The position numbers were made by a program, and so were the translations under genes. The notes under the pieces are model-generated. The model was given only the letters and a program-made list of their open reading frames with translations, ran no database searches and was not told the DNA's origin. From the NCBI RefSeq assembly GCF_006970445.1, contig NZ_CP033877.1, forward strand, positions 2,488,750-2,552,749: 64,000 bases of DNA, read 5' to 3'. The stretch is from Stenotrophomonas maltophilia (lineage in GTDB: Bacteria; Pseudomonadota; Gammaproteobacteria; Xanthomonadales; Xanthomonadaceae). Shown here one piece after another: positions 40,941-50,486 of this stretch. Numbering within the stretch: position 1 is the stretch's first letter; each line of letters begins with the position of its first letter.

Positions 40941-43259
40941 ATGACGAAGACTTTGTTGGCCGCTGCGCTGTCGATCGCGCTCGCTCCCGCGGCCTGGGCG
41001 CAGGATGCTGCCCCGACCTCCAGCACGCCCTCCGCCACCAACCTCGATGCGGTCTCTGTGATCGGCAGCGGCGAAGCGCGCCAGGTGCAGCGCATCACCC
41101 GCGAGAACCTCGATATCCTGCCGCCGGGTACCAGCCTGCAGAAGACCCTGAACCTGCTGCCGGGCGTCAACGCCCAGTCGGCCGATGCGCTGGGCACCAA
41201 CGAGCAGTCGATGACGCTCAGCCTGCGCGGCTTCAACTCCACTCGCCTCGGCTACACGCTGGACGGTGTGCCGCTGGGCGATGGTGCGTACAACAACTAC
41301 AACGGCCTGACCATCAACCGTGCGCTGATCAGCGAGAACATGGCCGGCGCCGAGCTGGCGGTGGGTATCGGCAGCCTCGGCACGCCGTCCACCAGCAACC
41401 TCGGCGGCACCATCTCGTATACCTCCGACCGCCCGGCCCAGGAACTCGGCGGCCGCGTGGTGCAGACCTTCGGCAGCGATGCCAACCGCCGTACCTTCGT
41501 GCGCGTGGACAGCGGCGAGTACAACGGTTTCTCCGGCTACGTCTCCGGCATGAATGCCGTCTCCGATCTGTGGAACGACCAGACCGCCTACAACACGTCC
41601 ACCACCAAGCAGTTCAATGCCAAGGGCGTGTGGAACTTCGGCCGCGGCCAGATCACCGGCTTCATCGATACCTCGCGGACCACGCAGGCTGACTACTTCT
41701 ACCTGTCCAAGGACGAGATGTCGCGCGGCCTCGGCTGGGACTGGGGCGGCTACGCGCCGGACTGGAACAAGGCCGTGGCCAAGGCCTACTGCAATACCGC
41801 CAGCCTCAATGCGAAGAAGTGCGACAACAGCGGCCCGGACAAGGACGCCGATGGTGCCTTCACCGCCGGGCAGATCCTGCGTGACGACAACCTGTACTAC
41901 CTGGCTGGCGATTTCTTCCTGGCCGATGGCTTCAGCCTGCGCGCCCTGGCCTACCACCACGATGACCGCGGCGAAGGCCACAACTGGAACAGCGGCGCCT
42001 GGTCGAACAAGGGCACGGCGCAGGAGATCCCGATCATCTTTCGCAACACCATCTACACCATCGACCGCGATGGCGGCACGCTGTCGTTCGACTGGGAACT
42101 GGGCGCACATCGCATCGAAGGCGGCGTCTGGTACGAGCGCAACACCAGCAGTGCCGAGCGCTACCAGACCGCCGTGGATGGGCCGCGTGACCTGAGCGGC
42201 ATGAACACCCTGCCCTCCGATGTCGGCGTGTTCGCCCAGCGCACGCGCTGGAAGACCCATCAGTTCTTCCTGAAGGACACCTGGCGCCTGCTCGATGAAC
42301 GCCTGACCCTGGAGTTTGGTGCCAAGAGCCCGCATGCCACCTCCGATGCACAAGCACTGCCGGGCGACGCGAAGACGCCGATCTCGCCGGCCTCGAACAA
42401 CCAGTTCGCCACCGGTTCGTTGAAGGCCAGCAAGAACTTCCTGCCCAGCGTCGGCGCCAACTTCCGCCTGGCCGAGCACCACGAGATCTTCGCCAGCTAC
42501 GCCGAGAACATCGCCATGTTCCAGGGCGGCTTCAAGCTGGGCCCGCAGGCGGTCAGCCAAGCCACCTGGAATGCGCAGGGCAACCTGAAGCCGGAGGAAT
42601 CGCGCTCGCTCGAAGCCGGCTACCGCTTCGTCACCGATACCCTGCAGGCGTCGATCGCGGCCTACAACGTGCGCTTCGACAACCGCCTGCTGCAGTACAA
42701 CCCCTGCGATTCGCGGCAGCCGGTCGGCCCGACCTGCGGCAACCGCTTCTACAACGTCGGCGGCGTCGACAGCCGCGGTGCCGAGCTGACCGTACTGTGG
42801 ACCCCGAACGAGCACTTCAGCTGGTACACCTCGGCCTCGCTGAACCGTTCGACCTACGCCTCCAACTACGTGCAGGCCGGTGTCGAGCAGCAGATCAAGG
42901 GCAAGATCCAGACCGATACGCCCAAGCAGCTGCTGGCCACGGAGATCACCTGGCGCGACAACGGCTGGTTCGCCAGCCTGCGTGGCAAGTACACCGGCGA
43001 ACGTTTCTACACCTACACCAACGACCAGGGCTTCGGCGGCTTCACCGTGTTCGATCTGGCCGGTGGCTATGACTTCGGCCAGATCGGCTTCGCCAAGGGC
43101 ATGCGCCTGTCGTTCAACGTGACCAACCTGACCAACAAGCGCTACGCCAGCAACCTGGATTCGAGCGTGTTCGCGCCCAGCGACCCGGCCGGCAAGCTGT
43201 ACGTGTTCCATGCCTCGGCACCGCGCCAGGTGTTCGGTACGATCGACCTTCGCTTCTGA
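40941..43259 (+). CDS. TonB-dependent receptor paired with a phytase-like protein
   Basis: 772 residues. Signal peptide: MTKTLLAAALSIALAPAAWA. The plug domain (about 35-170) has LNLLPGVNAQSADALGTNEQ and SLRGFNSTRLGYTLDGVPLG; the barrel ends in Leu-Arg-Phe (FGTIDLRF). It imports an unknown ligand. The next gene encodes a phytase-family secreted protein and follows after 21 bp, suggesting that the pair handles a phosphorylated compound such as phytate; a possible Pho box upstream agrees with that. It shows no close resemblance to catecholate siderophore receptors and is not beside the ent cluster promoter. Confidence 0.85.
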   Translation: MTKTLLAAALSIALAPAAWAQDAAPTSSTPSATNLDAVSVIGSGEARQVQRITRENLDILPPGTSLQKTLNLLPGVNAQSADALGTNEQSMTLSLRGFNSTRLGYTLDGVPLGDGAYNNYNGLTINRALISENMAGAELAVGIGSLGTPSTSNLGGTISYTSDRPAQELGGRVVQTFGSDANRRTFVRVDSGEYNGFSGYVSGMNAVSDLWNDQTAYNTSTTKQFNAKGVWNFGRGQITGFIDTSRTTQADYFYLSKDEMSRGLGWDWGGYAPDWNKAVAKAYCNTASLNAKKCDNSGPDKDADGAFTAGQILRDDNLYYLAGDFFLADGFSLRALAYHHDDRGEGHNWNSGAWSNKGTAQEIPIIFRNTIYTIDRDGGTLSFDWELGAHRIEGGVWYERNTSSAERYQTAVDGPRDLSGMNTLPSDVGVFAQRTRWKTHQFFLKDTWRLLDERLTLEFGAKSPHATSDAQALPGDAKTPISPASNNQFATGSLKASKNFLPSVGANFRLAEHHEIFASYAENIAMFQGGFKLGPQAVSQATWNAQGNLKPEESRSLEAGYRFVTDTLQASIAAYNVRFDNRLLQYNPCDSRQPVGPTCGNRFYNVGGVDSRGAELTVLWTPNEHFSWYTSASLNRSTYASNYVQAGVEQQIKGKIQTDTPKQLLATEITWRDNGWFASLRGKYTGERFYTYTNDQGFGGFTVFDLAGGYDFGQIGFAKGMRLSFNVTNLTNKRYASNLDSSVFAPSDPAGKLYVFHASAPRQVFGTIDLRF

Positions 43260-43280
43260 TTGACCGACCGGAGTCCACTG

Positions 43281-44738
43281 ATGCTCACGACCGCCCTGCT
43301 GCTGGCCACCCTCTCTGCCAGCGGATACTCCGCTCCGCATGAGGCGACGGGCGCACCGCCGCGCACCCTGCAGTTGGGCGGTCGCACCTATGTGGACAAA
43401 GGCCTGGTCGCCGCCGGGCGGCTGCCGGCGGGCACGGTGGACTTCCTGGGCGACACGCTGGGCTCGTTCTCGTCGCTGGCGGTACACCCCGGCACCTGGA
43501 AGCGCACCGCCAACGGCTACGAAGGCGTGCTGTGGACCCTGCCCGACCGCGGCCGCAACGATCCAGAGGCCGGCCTGTTCTACGACTACACCGGCCGCGT
43601 GGAGCGCATGCAGCTGCGCATCGACCTTTCCCCGGGCAAGCCCGAGCTTGGCACGCTGACGATGGTGCCCGACAAGGGCGTGGTACTGATGGATTTCAAC
43701 GGGCAGCCGTTCACCGGTGCCGACCCGGGTGACCACACGGTCACCCAGCGCCAGGTGGTGCTGCCCTCGCCCGCCTGCGGCGCCGGTGCGGGCAAGGTCT
43801 CGCTGGATGCTGAGTCACTGCAGTTCACCGCAGATGGCCACTTCTATATCGGCGACGAGTACACCGCCAACGTCTACTACTTCGATGCGCAGGGCCAGTT
43901 GCAGGGTGTGATCGTGGCGCCGCCCGCGATCCGTCCGCAGCGTGAGGGCACGCCGGCGTTCGGTTCGCTGGCGCCACCGCAGACCGGCCGACGCAACAAC
44001 CAGGGCGTGGAAGGCATGGGCCTGTCACCCGACGGCACCCGCCTGTTCGTCGCCCTGCAGAGTGCAACGCTGCAGGACAGTGCGCAGGGCAACGCGGCGG
44101 GCCGCATCAACACCCGCGTACTGGTCTACGACGTGACGGCCTCGCCGACGCCACAGCAGCCGATCGGCCATTACGTGATGGCCCTGCCCGCCTACGCGCA
44201 CGACGGCAAGGGCAAGCTGGACCGCACCGCCGCGCAGAGCGAGCTGCGCGCGCTGGACGACCATCGCTTCCTGCTGCTGGCCCGCGACGGCAACGGGCTG
44301 GGCAAGGACGGCGATGATCCGATCGTCTACAAGTCGGTGCTGCTGGTGGATCTGGCCGATGCCAGCAACCTGGCAGGAAGCAACTATGAGTCCGGTACGG
44401 CCTCGGTGCTGGCCGACCCGGCGGGCACCGTGTTGAAGGACGGCATCGTGCCCGCACGCAGCGACGAACTGCTGAACCTGCTCGACCGCCCGCAGCTGGC
44501 CCGTGCCGGGCTTGATCTGGACACCAAGCGCGGCCCGCATGCCGGACTGCTCTCGGAAAAGTGGGAAGCCATGGACGTGCTGCCAGCGCTGGACCCCCAG
44601 CATCCGAACGACGTACTGCTGCTGATCGGCAACGACAACGACTTCATCGCCCGCCACTGCCGCATGCAGGGCCAGGCCTGCGACAGTCCGTACGACAACG
44701 ACAACCGCGTGCTGGTGTACCGCCTGACGCTGCCCTGA
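43281..44738 (+). CDS. Secreted esterase-like phytase-family protein
   Basis: 485 residues with a signal peptide (MLTTALLLATLSASGYSA). It belongs to the esterase-like activity of phytase family (six-bladed propeller, as I recall it): FSSLAVHPGTWKRTANGYEG, VLWTLPDRGRNDPEAGLFYD, ESLQFTADGHFYIGDEYTAN, NQGVEGMGLSPDGTRLFVAL and the C-terminal VLLLIGNDNDF. Several acidic loops (GDEY, DRGRND) could bind calcium. It would act in the periplasm or outside the cell on a phosphate ester, in partnership with the receptor upstream. Start at 43281 has GGAG eight bases upstream. Confidence 0.8.
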   Translation: MLTTALLLATLSASGYSAPHEATGAPPRTLQLGGRTYVDKGLVAAGRLPAGTVDFLGDTLGSFSSLAVHPGTWKRTANGYEGVLWTLPDRGRNDPEAGLFYDYTGRVERMQLRIDLSPGKPELGTLTMVPDKGVVLMDFNGQPFTGADPGDHTVTQRQVVLPSPACGAGAGKVSLDAESLQFTADGHFYIGDEYTANVYYFDAQGQLQGVIVAPPAIRPQREGTPAFGSLAPPQTGRRNNQGVEGMGLSPDGTRLFVALQSATLQDSAQGNAAGRINTRVLVYDVTASPTPQQPIGHYVMALPAYAHDGKGKLDRTAAQSELRALDDHRFLLLARDGNGLGKDGDDPIVYKSVLLVDLADASNLAGSNYESGTASVLADPAGTVLKDGIVPARSDELLNLLDRPQLARAGLDLDTKRGPHAGLLSEKWEAMDVLPALDPQHPNDVLLLIGNDNDFIARHCRMQGQACDSPYDNDNRVLVYRLTLP

Positions 44739-44747
44739 CTGCAACGG

Positions 44748-45160
44748 GTATTGCCGGCCGCTGGCCGGCATCACGCCCAGACCGACCACGCATGCGGGTA
44801 CTCGCCAATCTGCCCAGCAAGACCGGCGCGTACCGGATTTCCCAGGATGTACAGCGCTTGCCGCGCCAGCGACTCCTCGGCCCTCACTGCGTGATCGAAG
44901 TAGCCAGGCTGCCACACCCCGCACGCCCTAGGCTGACTGCAACAGGTAGTGCCGGCCGCTGGCCGGCAACCACCATGTTCGAAGGCTTGGTAGTGCCGGC
45001 CGCTGGCCGGCATCACGCCCAGACCGACCACGCATGCGGGTACTCGCCAATCTGCCCAGCAATACCGGCGCGTACCGGATTCCCCAGGATGTACAGCGCT
45101 TGTCGCGCCAGCGACTCCTCGGCCCTCACTGCGTGATCGAAGTAGCCAGGCTGCCACACC
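44748..45160. repeat. 171-bp direct repeat made of a SMAG plus the RAYT gene end
   Basis: Copy 1 is 44748-44918 and copy 2 is 44990-45160, offset by 242 bp. They differ at only four bases. Each begins with a SMAG (44748-44770 and 44990-45012) and continues through the last ~50 codons of the RAYT gene. A third SMAG lies between them at 44946-44968. Confidence 0.9.
44771..44918 (-). pseudogene. Duplicated 3' fragment of the RAYT gene
   Basis: Reads WQPGYFDHAVRAEESLARQA and ILGNPVRAGLAGQIGEYPHA, the same C terminus as the intact RAYT downstream, with Leu replacing Ile once. It has the catalytic Tyr but none of the N-terminal two thirds. Probably left by a duplication involving the flanking SMAGs. 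Confidence 0.85.
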
Positions 45161-45459
45161 GTACTTCGACGACCCGCCAGGCGATTAAGGGCGAGCGCGC
45201 TCGACGACTTCATCCGGCGTGCGATGTCTGAAAGGTGAGCTGCACGCAGCTCGAACATCCAGTGGACGTGATCTGGCATGACGACCCATGCGTGTGACTG
45301 TACGAGCCCGCGCTGTTCGATGTAATGGAACTGGTCGATTACACATGCTGCTGCAGCTTCGCTTTCAAAGAGTCGGCAGCGCTGATGCGTCGTGGTTGTC
45401 AGAACGTAGACCTGGCCGATGATCGAGTGACGGCCCAGGCGGAGGCGATGGCTGCTCAT
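45013..45459 (-). CDS. REP-associated tyrosine transposase (RAYT)
   Basis: 148 residues of the Y1/HUH transposase family. The metal-binding His pair is in VVMPDHVHWMFEL (HxH after Asp), and the catalytic Tyr is in WQPGYFDHAVR. The N terminus MSSHRLRLGRHSIIGQVYVL and the end NPVRAGIAGQIGEYPHAWSV are typical of RAYTs. It is flanked by SMAG palindromes in opposite orientation (44990-45012 and 45544-45566), the layout of a REPtron. RAYTs bind and cut REP-type hairpins headed by GTAG and are thought to spread them. A Met at 45480 is an alternative start. Confidence 0.9.
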   Translation of the reverse strand: MSSHRLRLGRHSIIGQVYVLTTTTHQRCRLFESEAAAACVIDQFHYIEQRGLVQSHAWVVMPDHVHWMFELRAAHLSDIARRMKSSSALALNRLAGRRSTVWQPGYFDHAVRAEESLARQALYILGNPVRAGIAGQIGEYPHAWSVWA

Positions 45460-45543
45460 GCCCCATGGTGGGTCGATCATGGGGTGTTGAACGTCAGGCC
45501 TCGCCTCGACGGGTGTTGGGAGATGTCTGAAGTTGGCTGAGGT

Positions 45544-45566
45544 TGCCGGCCAGCGGCCGGCACTAC
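45544..45566. repeat. SMAG element (reverse) next to the RAYT gene
   Basis: TGCCGGCC-AGC-GGCCGGCA followed by CTAC; the reverse complement carries the GTAG head. With the element at 44990 it brackets the RAYT gene. Confidence 0.88.
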
Positions 45567-45592
45567 CGTTGCCGGGTAGCCACCGTCGGGGC

Positions 45593-46351
45593 TCAGCCGC
45601 GCAGGGTGGCGCCGCCGTCGACGTACAGGTCACTCATCGCCACATGTCCGGCCTGTTCGGAGAGCAGGAACATCACCGAGTGCGCGATGTCCTCGGGGGC
45701 GGCCAGCTTGCGCAGCGGAATGCCGGCCTTGTAAGTCTCCAGGTTGCCGGCGATCACCCGCTCGGCACCCCGTTCGTCCTGCCACATGCCGGTCTGCATC
45801 GGGGTCAGCGTCGATCCCGGGGCGACGATGTTGCAGCGGATGCCCAGCGGCGCCAGCTCCAGCCCGAGGCAGCGGGTGAACATCGTGGCGGCGGCCTTGG
45901 ATGCCGCATAGGCGGCCATGCCATGCCGCGGCACGCCGGCCGCATTCGAGCTGACGGTAACGATCGCGCCCTGCCGGCGCGGCGACATCACCCGCGCCAG
46001 TGCACGACCGACATGGAACACGCCATCGGCATTGACTGCAAACACCCGGCGCCAGTCGTCATCGCCGGTCTCGGTGACACCGCCCACATGCAGTACCCCG
46101 GCCACGCTGGCGGCCAGCGCGATTGGCCCGATGCTGGATTCGACCTGATCCACCAAGGCGTCCACCGCGGCGCTGTCGGTCACGTCGAGCGCGAACGACC
46201 TGACCCGCGTATCGGCCACGTGTGGCGCCTCACGATCGGTCGCCACCACCGTGCAGCCGGCCTCGGCCAACAGCCGTACCAGCGCCTCACCGATGCCGCC
46301 GGATGCACCGGTCACCAACGCCACGCGGCCCTCGAAACCGGTCAACTGCAT
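45593..46351 (-). CDS. entA: 2,3-dihydro-2,3-dihydroxybenzoate dehydrogenase
   Basis: 252 residues of the short-chain dehydrogenase family: cofactor loop VALVTGASGGIGEALVRLL, the NAG-like strand SVAGVLHVGG, catalytic Ser in VTVSSNAAGVPRHGMAAYAA with Tyr-x3-Lys (YAASK), and CNIVAPGSTLTPMQTGMW, a segment shared with EntA. It oxidises the last intermediate to 2,3-dihydroxybenzoate. It overlaps entF by 10 bp and is the last gene of the cluster. Confidence 0.93.
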   Translation of the reverse strand: MQLTGFEGRVALVTGASGGIGEALVRLLAEAGCTVVATDREAPHVADTRVRSFALDVTDSAAVDALVDQVESSIGPIALAASVAGVLHVGGVTETGDDDWRRVFAVNADGVFHVGRALARVMSPRRQGAIVTVSSNAAGVPRHGMAAYAASKAAATMFTRCLGLELAPLGIRCNIVAPGSTLTPMQTGMWQDERGAERVIAGNLETYKAGIPLRKLAAPEDIAHSVMFLLSEQAGHVAMSDLYVDGGATLRG

Positions 46352-49300
46352 GTTGCGATCTCCTGCTGCTCATCCCATTGGTGCAACCGCGCCGACAACC
46401 ACGGCGCCAGCTGCGCCACCGCATCGCGCCCGGTCAGTTCTGCGTGCATGAACGGCAATTCCATCGCCTGCACCTTGCGCGCATGCGTCCGCCACAGCGC
46501 CGACTGCAGCTGTGGTCGCGCCTGGTGATCACGCCCCGCACGCACGTGGATCAGCGTGCCATCGAATGGCTGGTGGATATGTTCGCGGATCAGTCGATTG
46601 GTGCCGGTCACGGCGCGCACCACCCCATCCAGCACGACGTCCGGCAGGCTACCCAGCGCGCTGCCGCCACGACGCAGGAACGCAAGAATGCGTTCCCGGC
46701 TGTCCAGTTCCGGATGCGCATCTGGGTCATGACCGGCAATCGCCAGCAGTGCCCGCAATGCGGCGATGGGATCGGGTTCCGGCTCGGCCCGCCAGCACTC
46801 GCTGGGATAGGCGTCCAGCAGCACCAGTTCGCCGACTTCGCGGCCGATCTCATGCAGGCGCACCGCCATCGCCTGGGCGAGGATGCCACCTACCGACCAG
46901 CCCAGTAGATGCACCGCCCCCTTCGGTTGCAATGCGACCACGCGCTGTACGTAGTCGTTGGCCATCGCCTCGATGCTGCTCGGCAGCGGCTGCCGCGCGT
47001 CCAGTGCGGGCGACTGCAGGCCATACACCGGGCGTGCCGGCTGCAGTGCCCGGGCCAGGGTGCGGTAGTTCCAGGCGATGCCACCGGCCGGGTGCAGCGC
47101 GAACAGTGGCGTAGGCCCGGCAGCGTCGGTCGCGGCCAGCGCGATCACCGGCCCCAGTGCGTGATCGGCCAGCGCGGGCGGCTCGGTAATACGAACCGCC
47201 AGCGCGGCCACGGTGGGCTGCGCAAACAAGGCACCCAGACCCAGATCGCAGCGCCAGCGCTGCTCGATCGCCAGCAGCAGGTGCACCGCCGACAGCGAGT
47301 CACCGCCGAGACTGAAGAAGTCCGCATCCACCGCCACTGGCACCTCACGCCCGAGTGCCTGGGCGAACAGCACCGCCAGCTCCTGTTCCAACGGCGTGCG
47401 CGGTGCCAGTCCAGCGACCTCATGCTGTGGTGGTTTCGGCAACGCGTTGCGGTCGAGCTTGCCGTTGGCGGTCACCGGCCAGTGGTCCACGCCGACGAAT
47501 GCCGAGGGCACCATGTAGTCCGGCACGCGCGTGGCCAGGTGGCTGCGCAGCATCACGACATCGGCAAGCGCGGTCGGCACATACGCCACCAGACGCGCTT
47601 CGCCGGGAGCATCCTGGCGCAACAGCACTTCCACCCGTTCCATGCCGGGCAGTTCGCGCAGTGCTGCCTCGATCTCACCCAACTCGATGCGCAGACCGCG
47701 CAACTTCACCTGATGGTCGCTGCGGCCCAGGTACTCCACCGCACCATCGCGGCGCCAGCGCGCCACGTCGCCGGTGCGGTAGATGCGCTCGCCCGGCAGG
47801 AAAGGATCCGCAAGAAAGCGCTCCGCAGTGAGATCATCGCGACCGAGATAGCCGCGTGCCAGCTGCACCCCGCCCAGGTACAGGTCACCCGCCACACCCA
47901 CCGGCACCGGCTGCATCCGGGCGTCCAGTACGTACAGGCGGGTATTCCAGACCGGGAACCCGATCGGCACCGGCCGCGAATGATCCTGCGCCGACGCCGG
48001 CCAGTAGCTGACATCCACTGCGGCCTCGGTCGGGCCATACAGGTTGTGCAGTTCTGCGTGCATGCGCCCATGGAAGCGGTCGCGCAACGCGGCGTCCAGC
48101 GCCTCGCCACTGGTGAATACCCGGCGCAGCTGCAGCCCTGCCGAGGCCGGCGCAGCGAGGAAGGCATCGAGCATCGACGGCACGAAATGCGCCGTGGTGA
48201 TGCCATGCCCACGGATCAAACGCGCCAGTTCAGTGGGATCGCGGTGCGCGTCGGGCCCGGCGACCACCAGCGTGGCCCCGCACAGCAGTGGCAGGAAGAA
48301 TTCCCAGACCGAGACATCGAAGGTCGCCGGGGTCTTCTGCAGCACACGGTCATCGGCGCGGATGCCGTAGTGCTCGCGCATCCACAGCAGGCGGTTGACG
48401 ATGGCGCGATGTTCGATGACCACGCCTTTCGGCTCGCCGGTCGAACCGGAGGTATAGATCACATAGGCCGCATCGCTGGGTGCAGGATCGGCCCACGGCG
48501 CCGCGAAGCTCAGCGCGGTCCACTGCTCGGGCGCGAGCACCGGCACACCAGCCATGCGCGCCGAAACCTCCGTCGCAGCCAGTACGCAGACCGGCTGCGC
48601 CGAGGCGAGGATACGTGCCAGCCGCTCGTCAGGATGGGCAAGGTCCAGCGGAAGGTAGGCGGCTCCGGCACGCAGCACCGCCAGCAGCGCGATCACCAGC
48701 TCCAGCGAGCGCGGCAATGCCACCGCCACCACGCTGCCCGGGCCGACATCCATTGCCCGCAGCTGTGCCGCCAGCGCGAAACTGCGCGCTTCCAGCGTTG
48801 CGTAATCCAGCGTAGTGTCGCCGAACACCAGCGCCGGCGCGTGCGGATCCCGATCCATGCCCTGCTGCAGCAGCTCGACCAGGGTCGTCTCCGGCAGCGC
48901 GTGCGCGGTGGCATTGAATTCCTGCAGCACCTGCTGCGCCTCCTCGGGCGTCGCCAGGGGCACGGCTGCGATATCGTCAGCCTGCAGCGCCGCCGACACG
49001 AAATGCAACAGCCGCGCCGCGTGCGCCTCGACATCCTCACGACTGTACAGCGCGGGATTGGCCTCGATCTCCAGATCCAGCAGCGCCTGGCCATCGCCAC
49101 GGAAACCCAGCGTCAGGTCATCCACCGGCCCGGTGCACAGCACCTGCAGCGCCGCTTGCACGCCGGGCAGGGCCAGCGGCTTGTAGAACGGCTGCACATT
49201 CACCAGCGGACCATGCAGCCGCTGCTGCGTGCCGACCAGACCGAGATCACGACGCAGCTGCTCTCCGCGGTAGCGGCCGTGCTTGCGACCCTGGCTGAGC

Positions 49301-50232
49301 TGCCGGCCCAGCCCACGGGTAAAGGCCTCGACGCTGCCCTCGCCAGCCGCCACGCGCAGCGGCAACACATTCATCACCATCGCCGGCACCCGCGCCGACG
49401 CATTGCCGAGCCGCCCCATGTAAGGCACGCCCAGCACCACTTCATCGGCCGCGCTCATCCGTCGCAGATACTCGGCGGCGAGCGCGGCCAGTACATCCGG
49501 CCACGGCTGCAGCCAACGTACCGATGCCTGCAGCAACTGCTCACGGAATGCCACATCGAGCGGCTGCACCCAGCGCAGCGCGTCGTCACTGGCCGCGAGC
49601 GTGCCGGCCAGGCCCACGCCTGCCGGTGCGCCCTGCATGTGCTCACGCCACCACTGCCCGGCCTGCGCGCGGCGCGGATCGGCACGATAAGCGGCATCAT
49701 CGGCCAGCACGCCCGCCAGCTCCGGCAGGGACTCACCGGTACGACCGGCATACACCGCGCACACGCGATCAGTGAACAGCGCCATGCCGTATCCATCGGC
49801 CGCCAGATGATGCACGCGCAGGTACCAGACCCAACGCTGTCCGCCCAGATCGAACAACACCTGCTGGCTGATCCGGTCGCGGGTCGGATCGACCGCGCTG
49901 AGCCGGTCGGCCTGCATCAGGCTGCGGGCCGCAGCGGCGGGATCCGCCTCGGCGGAAACATCACGCACCGAAAGCCGCGGCACGTGCGCCGGGTCATGCC
50001 ACTGCAACGGCTGGCCGTCGGGCCCCTCGGCAAAGCGCAGTGCGAAGGCCTGGGCTTCGACCGCTGCCTGGTCTGCTGCGGCGACGAACGCGGCCACATC
50101 CAGCGGACCGTCGATCCACACTGCATGTGCGGTATTGAACGACGGATTGCCCGGTGCCAGCCGCTGTGCGAACCACAGTCCGGCCTGGGCCTCGGTCAGT
50201 GCCACCGGCGTGGCCAGCGCGGCGGTGTTCAT
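46342..50232 (-). CDS. entF: Nonribosomal peptide synthetase of the siderophore (C-A-PCP-TE)
   Basis: 1296 residues with the module order of E. coli EntF. Condensation domain: active-site HHLAADG at about 141-147. Adenylation domain: DAAYVIYTSGSTGEPKGVVI near 590-610, with later YRTGDVARW. Carrier domain: FFSLGGDSLSAVHLL near 975, where Ser takes the phosphopantetheine. Thioesterase: LLGWSVGGILAQAM near 1110. It would link dihydroxybenzoate to an amino acid (serine in enterobactin) and release or cyclise the product. The start at 50232 overlaps the carrier gene by 4 bp. Confidence 0.95.
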   Translation of the reverse strand: MNTAALATPVALTEAQAGLWFAQRLAPGNPSFNTAHAVWIDGPLDVAAFVAAADQAAVEAQAFALRFAEGPDGQPLQWHDPAHVPRLSVRDVSAEADPAAAARSLMQADRLSAVDPTRDRISQQVLFDLGGQRWVWYLRVHHLAADGYGMALFTDRVCAVYAGRTGESLPELAGVLADDAAYRADPRRAQAGQWWREHMQGAPAGVGLAGTLAASDDALRWVQPLDVAFREQLLQASVRWLQPWPDVLAALAAEYLRRMSAADEVVLGVPYMGRLGNASARVPAMVMNVLPLRVAAGEGSVEAFTRGLGRQLSQGRKHGRYRGEQLRRDLGLVGTQQRLHGPLVNVQPFYKPLALPGVQAALQVLCTGPVDDLTLGFRGDGQALLDLEIEANPALYSREDVEAHAARLLHFVSAALQADDIAAVPLATPEEAQQVLQEFNATAHALPETTLVELLQQGMDRDPHAPALVFGDTTLDYATLEARSFALAAQLRAMDVGPGSVVAVALPRSLELVIALLAVLRAGAAYLPLDLAHPDERLARILASAQPVCVLAATEVSARMAGVPVLAPEQWTALSFAAPWADPAPSDAAYVIYTSGSTGEPKGVVIEHRAIVNRLLWMREHYGIRADDRVLQKTPATFDVSVWEFFLPLLCGATLVVAGPDAHRDPTELARLIRGHGITTAHFVPSMLDAFLAAPASAGLQLRRVFTSGEALDAALRDRFHGRMHAELHNLYGPTEAAVDVSYWPASAQDHSRPVPIGFPVWNTRLYVLDARMQPVPVGVAGDLYLGGVQLARGYLGRDDLTAERFLADPFLPGERIYRTGDVARWRRDGAVEYLGRSDHQVKLRGLRIELGEIEAALRELPGMERVEVLLRQDAPGEARLVAYVPTALADVVMLRSHLATRVPDYMVPSAFVGVDHWPVTANGKLDRNALPKPPQHEVAGLAPRTPLEQELAVLFAQALGREVPVAVDADFFSLGGDSLSAVHLLLAIEQRWRCDLGLGALFAQPTVAALAVRITEPPALADHALGPVIALAATDAAGPTPLFALHPAGGIAWNYRTLARALQPARPVYGLQSPALDARQPLPSSIEAMANDYVQRVVALQPKGAVHLLGWSVGGILAQAMAVRLHEIGREVGELVLLDAYPSECWRAEPEPDPIAALRALLAIAGHDPDAHPELDSRERILAFLRRGGSALGSLPDVVLDGVVRAVTGTNRLIREHIHQPFDGTLIHVRAGRDHQARPQLQSALWRTHARKVQAMELPFMHAELTGRDAVAQLAPWLSARLHQWDEQQEIATCS

Positions 50233-50486
50233 GCGTTCTGCGCGGCCTGCAGCGTCTGCACCACACCCCACCACTGGCGCAGCGTGGTGTGTTCGGCCAG
50301 CTGCGAGAACTCCAGCGGCAGGCCGGTGTTGCCCCAGGCCAGGACCAGGCCGAGCATGCGCATCGAATCCAGGTCCAGATCGATCAGGTTGTCGTCGTCA
50401 CCGATCTCGGCCGGCGTACATTCCAGAACGCGCGCCACGTCGGCACGCATCCGCTCCAGATCCAGCATCTCACCCGTGGCAGCCAT
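50229..50486 (-). CDS. entB': Stand-alone aryl carrier protein (EntB C-terminal equivalent)
   Basis: 85 residues: DLERMRADVARVLECTPAEI, then LIDLDLDSMRMLGLVLAWGN, with Ser in the DSM motif as the phosphopantetheine site. In E. coli this domain is fused to the isochorismatase in EntB; here it is a separate gene overlapping the isochorismatase stop. It carries activated dihydroxybenzoate from EntE to EntF. Confidence 0.9.
   Translation of the reverse strand: MAATGEMLDLERMRADVARVLECTPAEIGDDDNLIDLDLDSMRMLGLVLAWGNTGLPLEFSQLAEHTTLRQWWGVVQTLQAAQNA

Noticed and set aside
40827..43736. A ~970-codon open frame antisense to the TonB receptor
   Set aside because: Composition typical of a shadow frame; the plus-strand receptor has signal peptide, plug and barrel.
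44748..45012. CRISPR array
   Set aside because: The repeats are SMAG palindromes with irregular spacing and a coding fragment between them; no cas genes are present.
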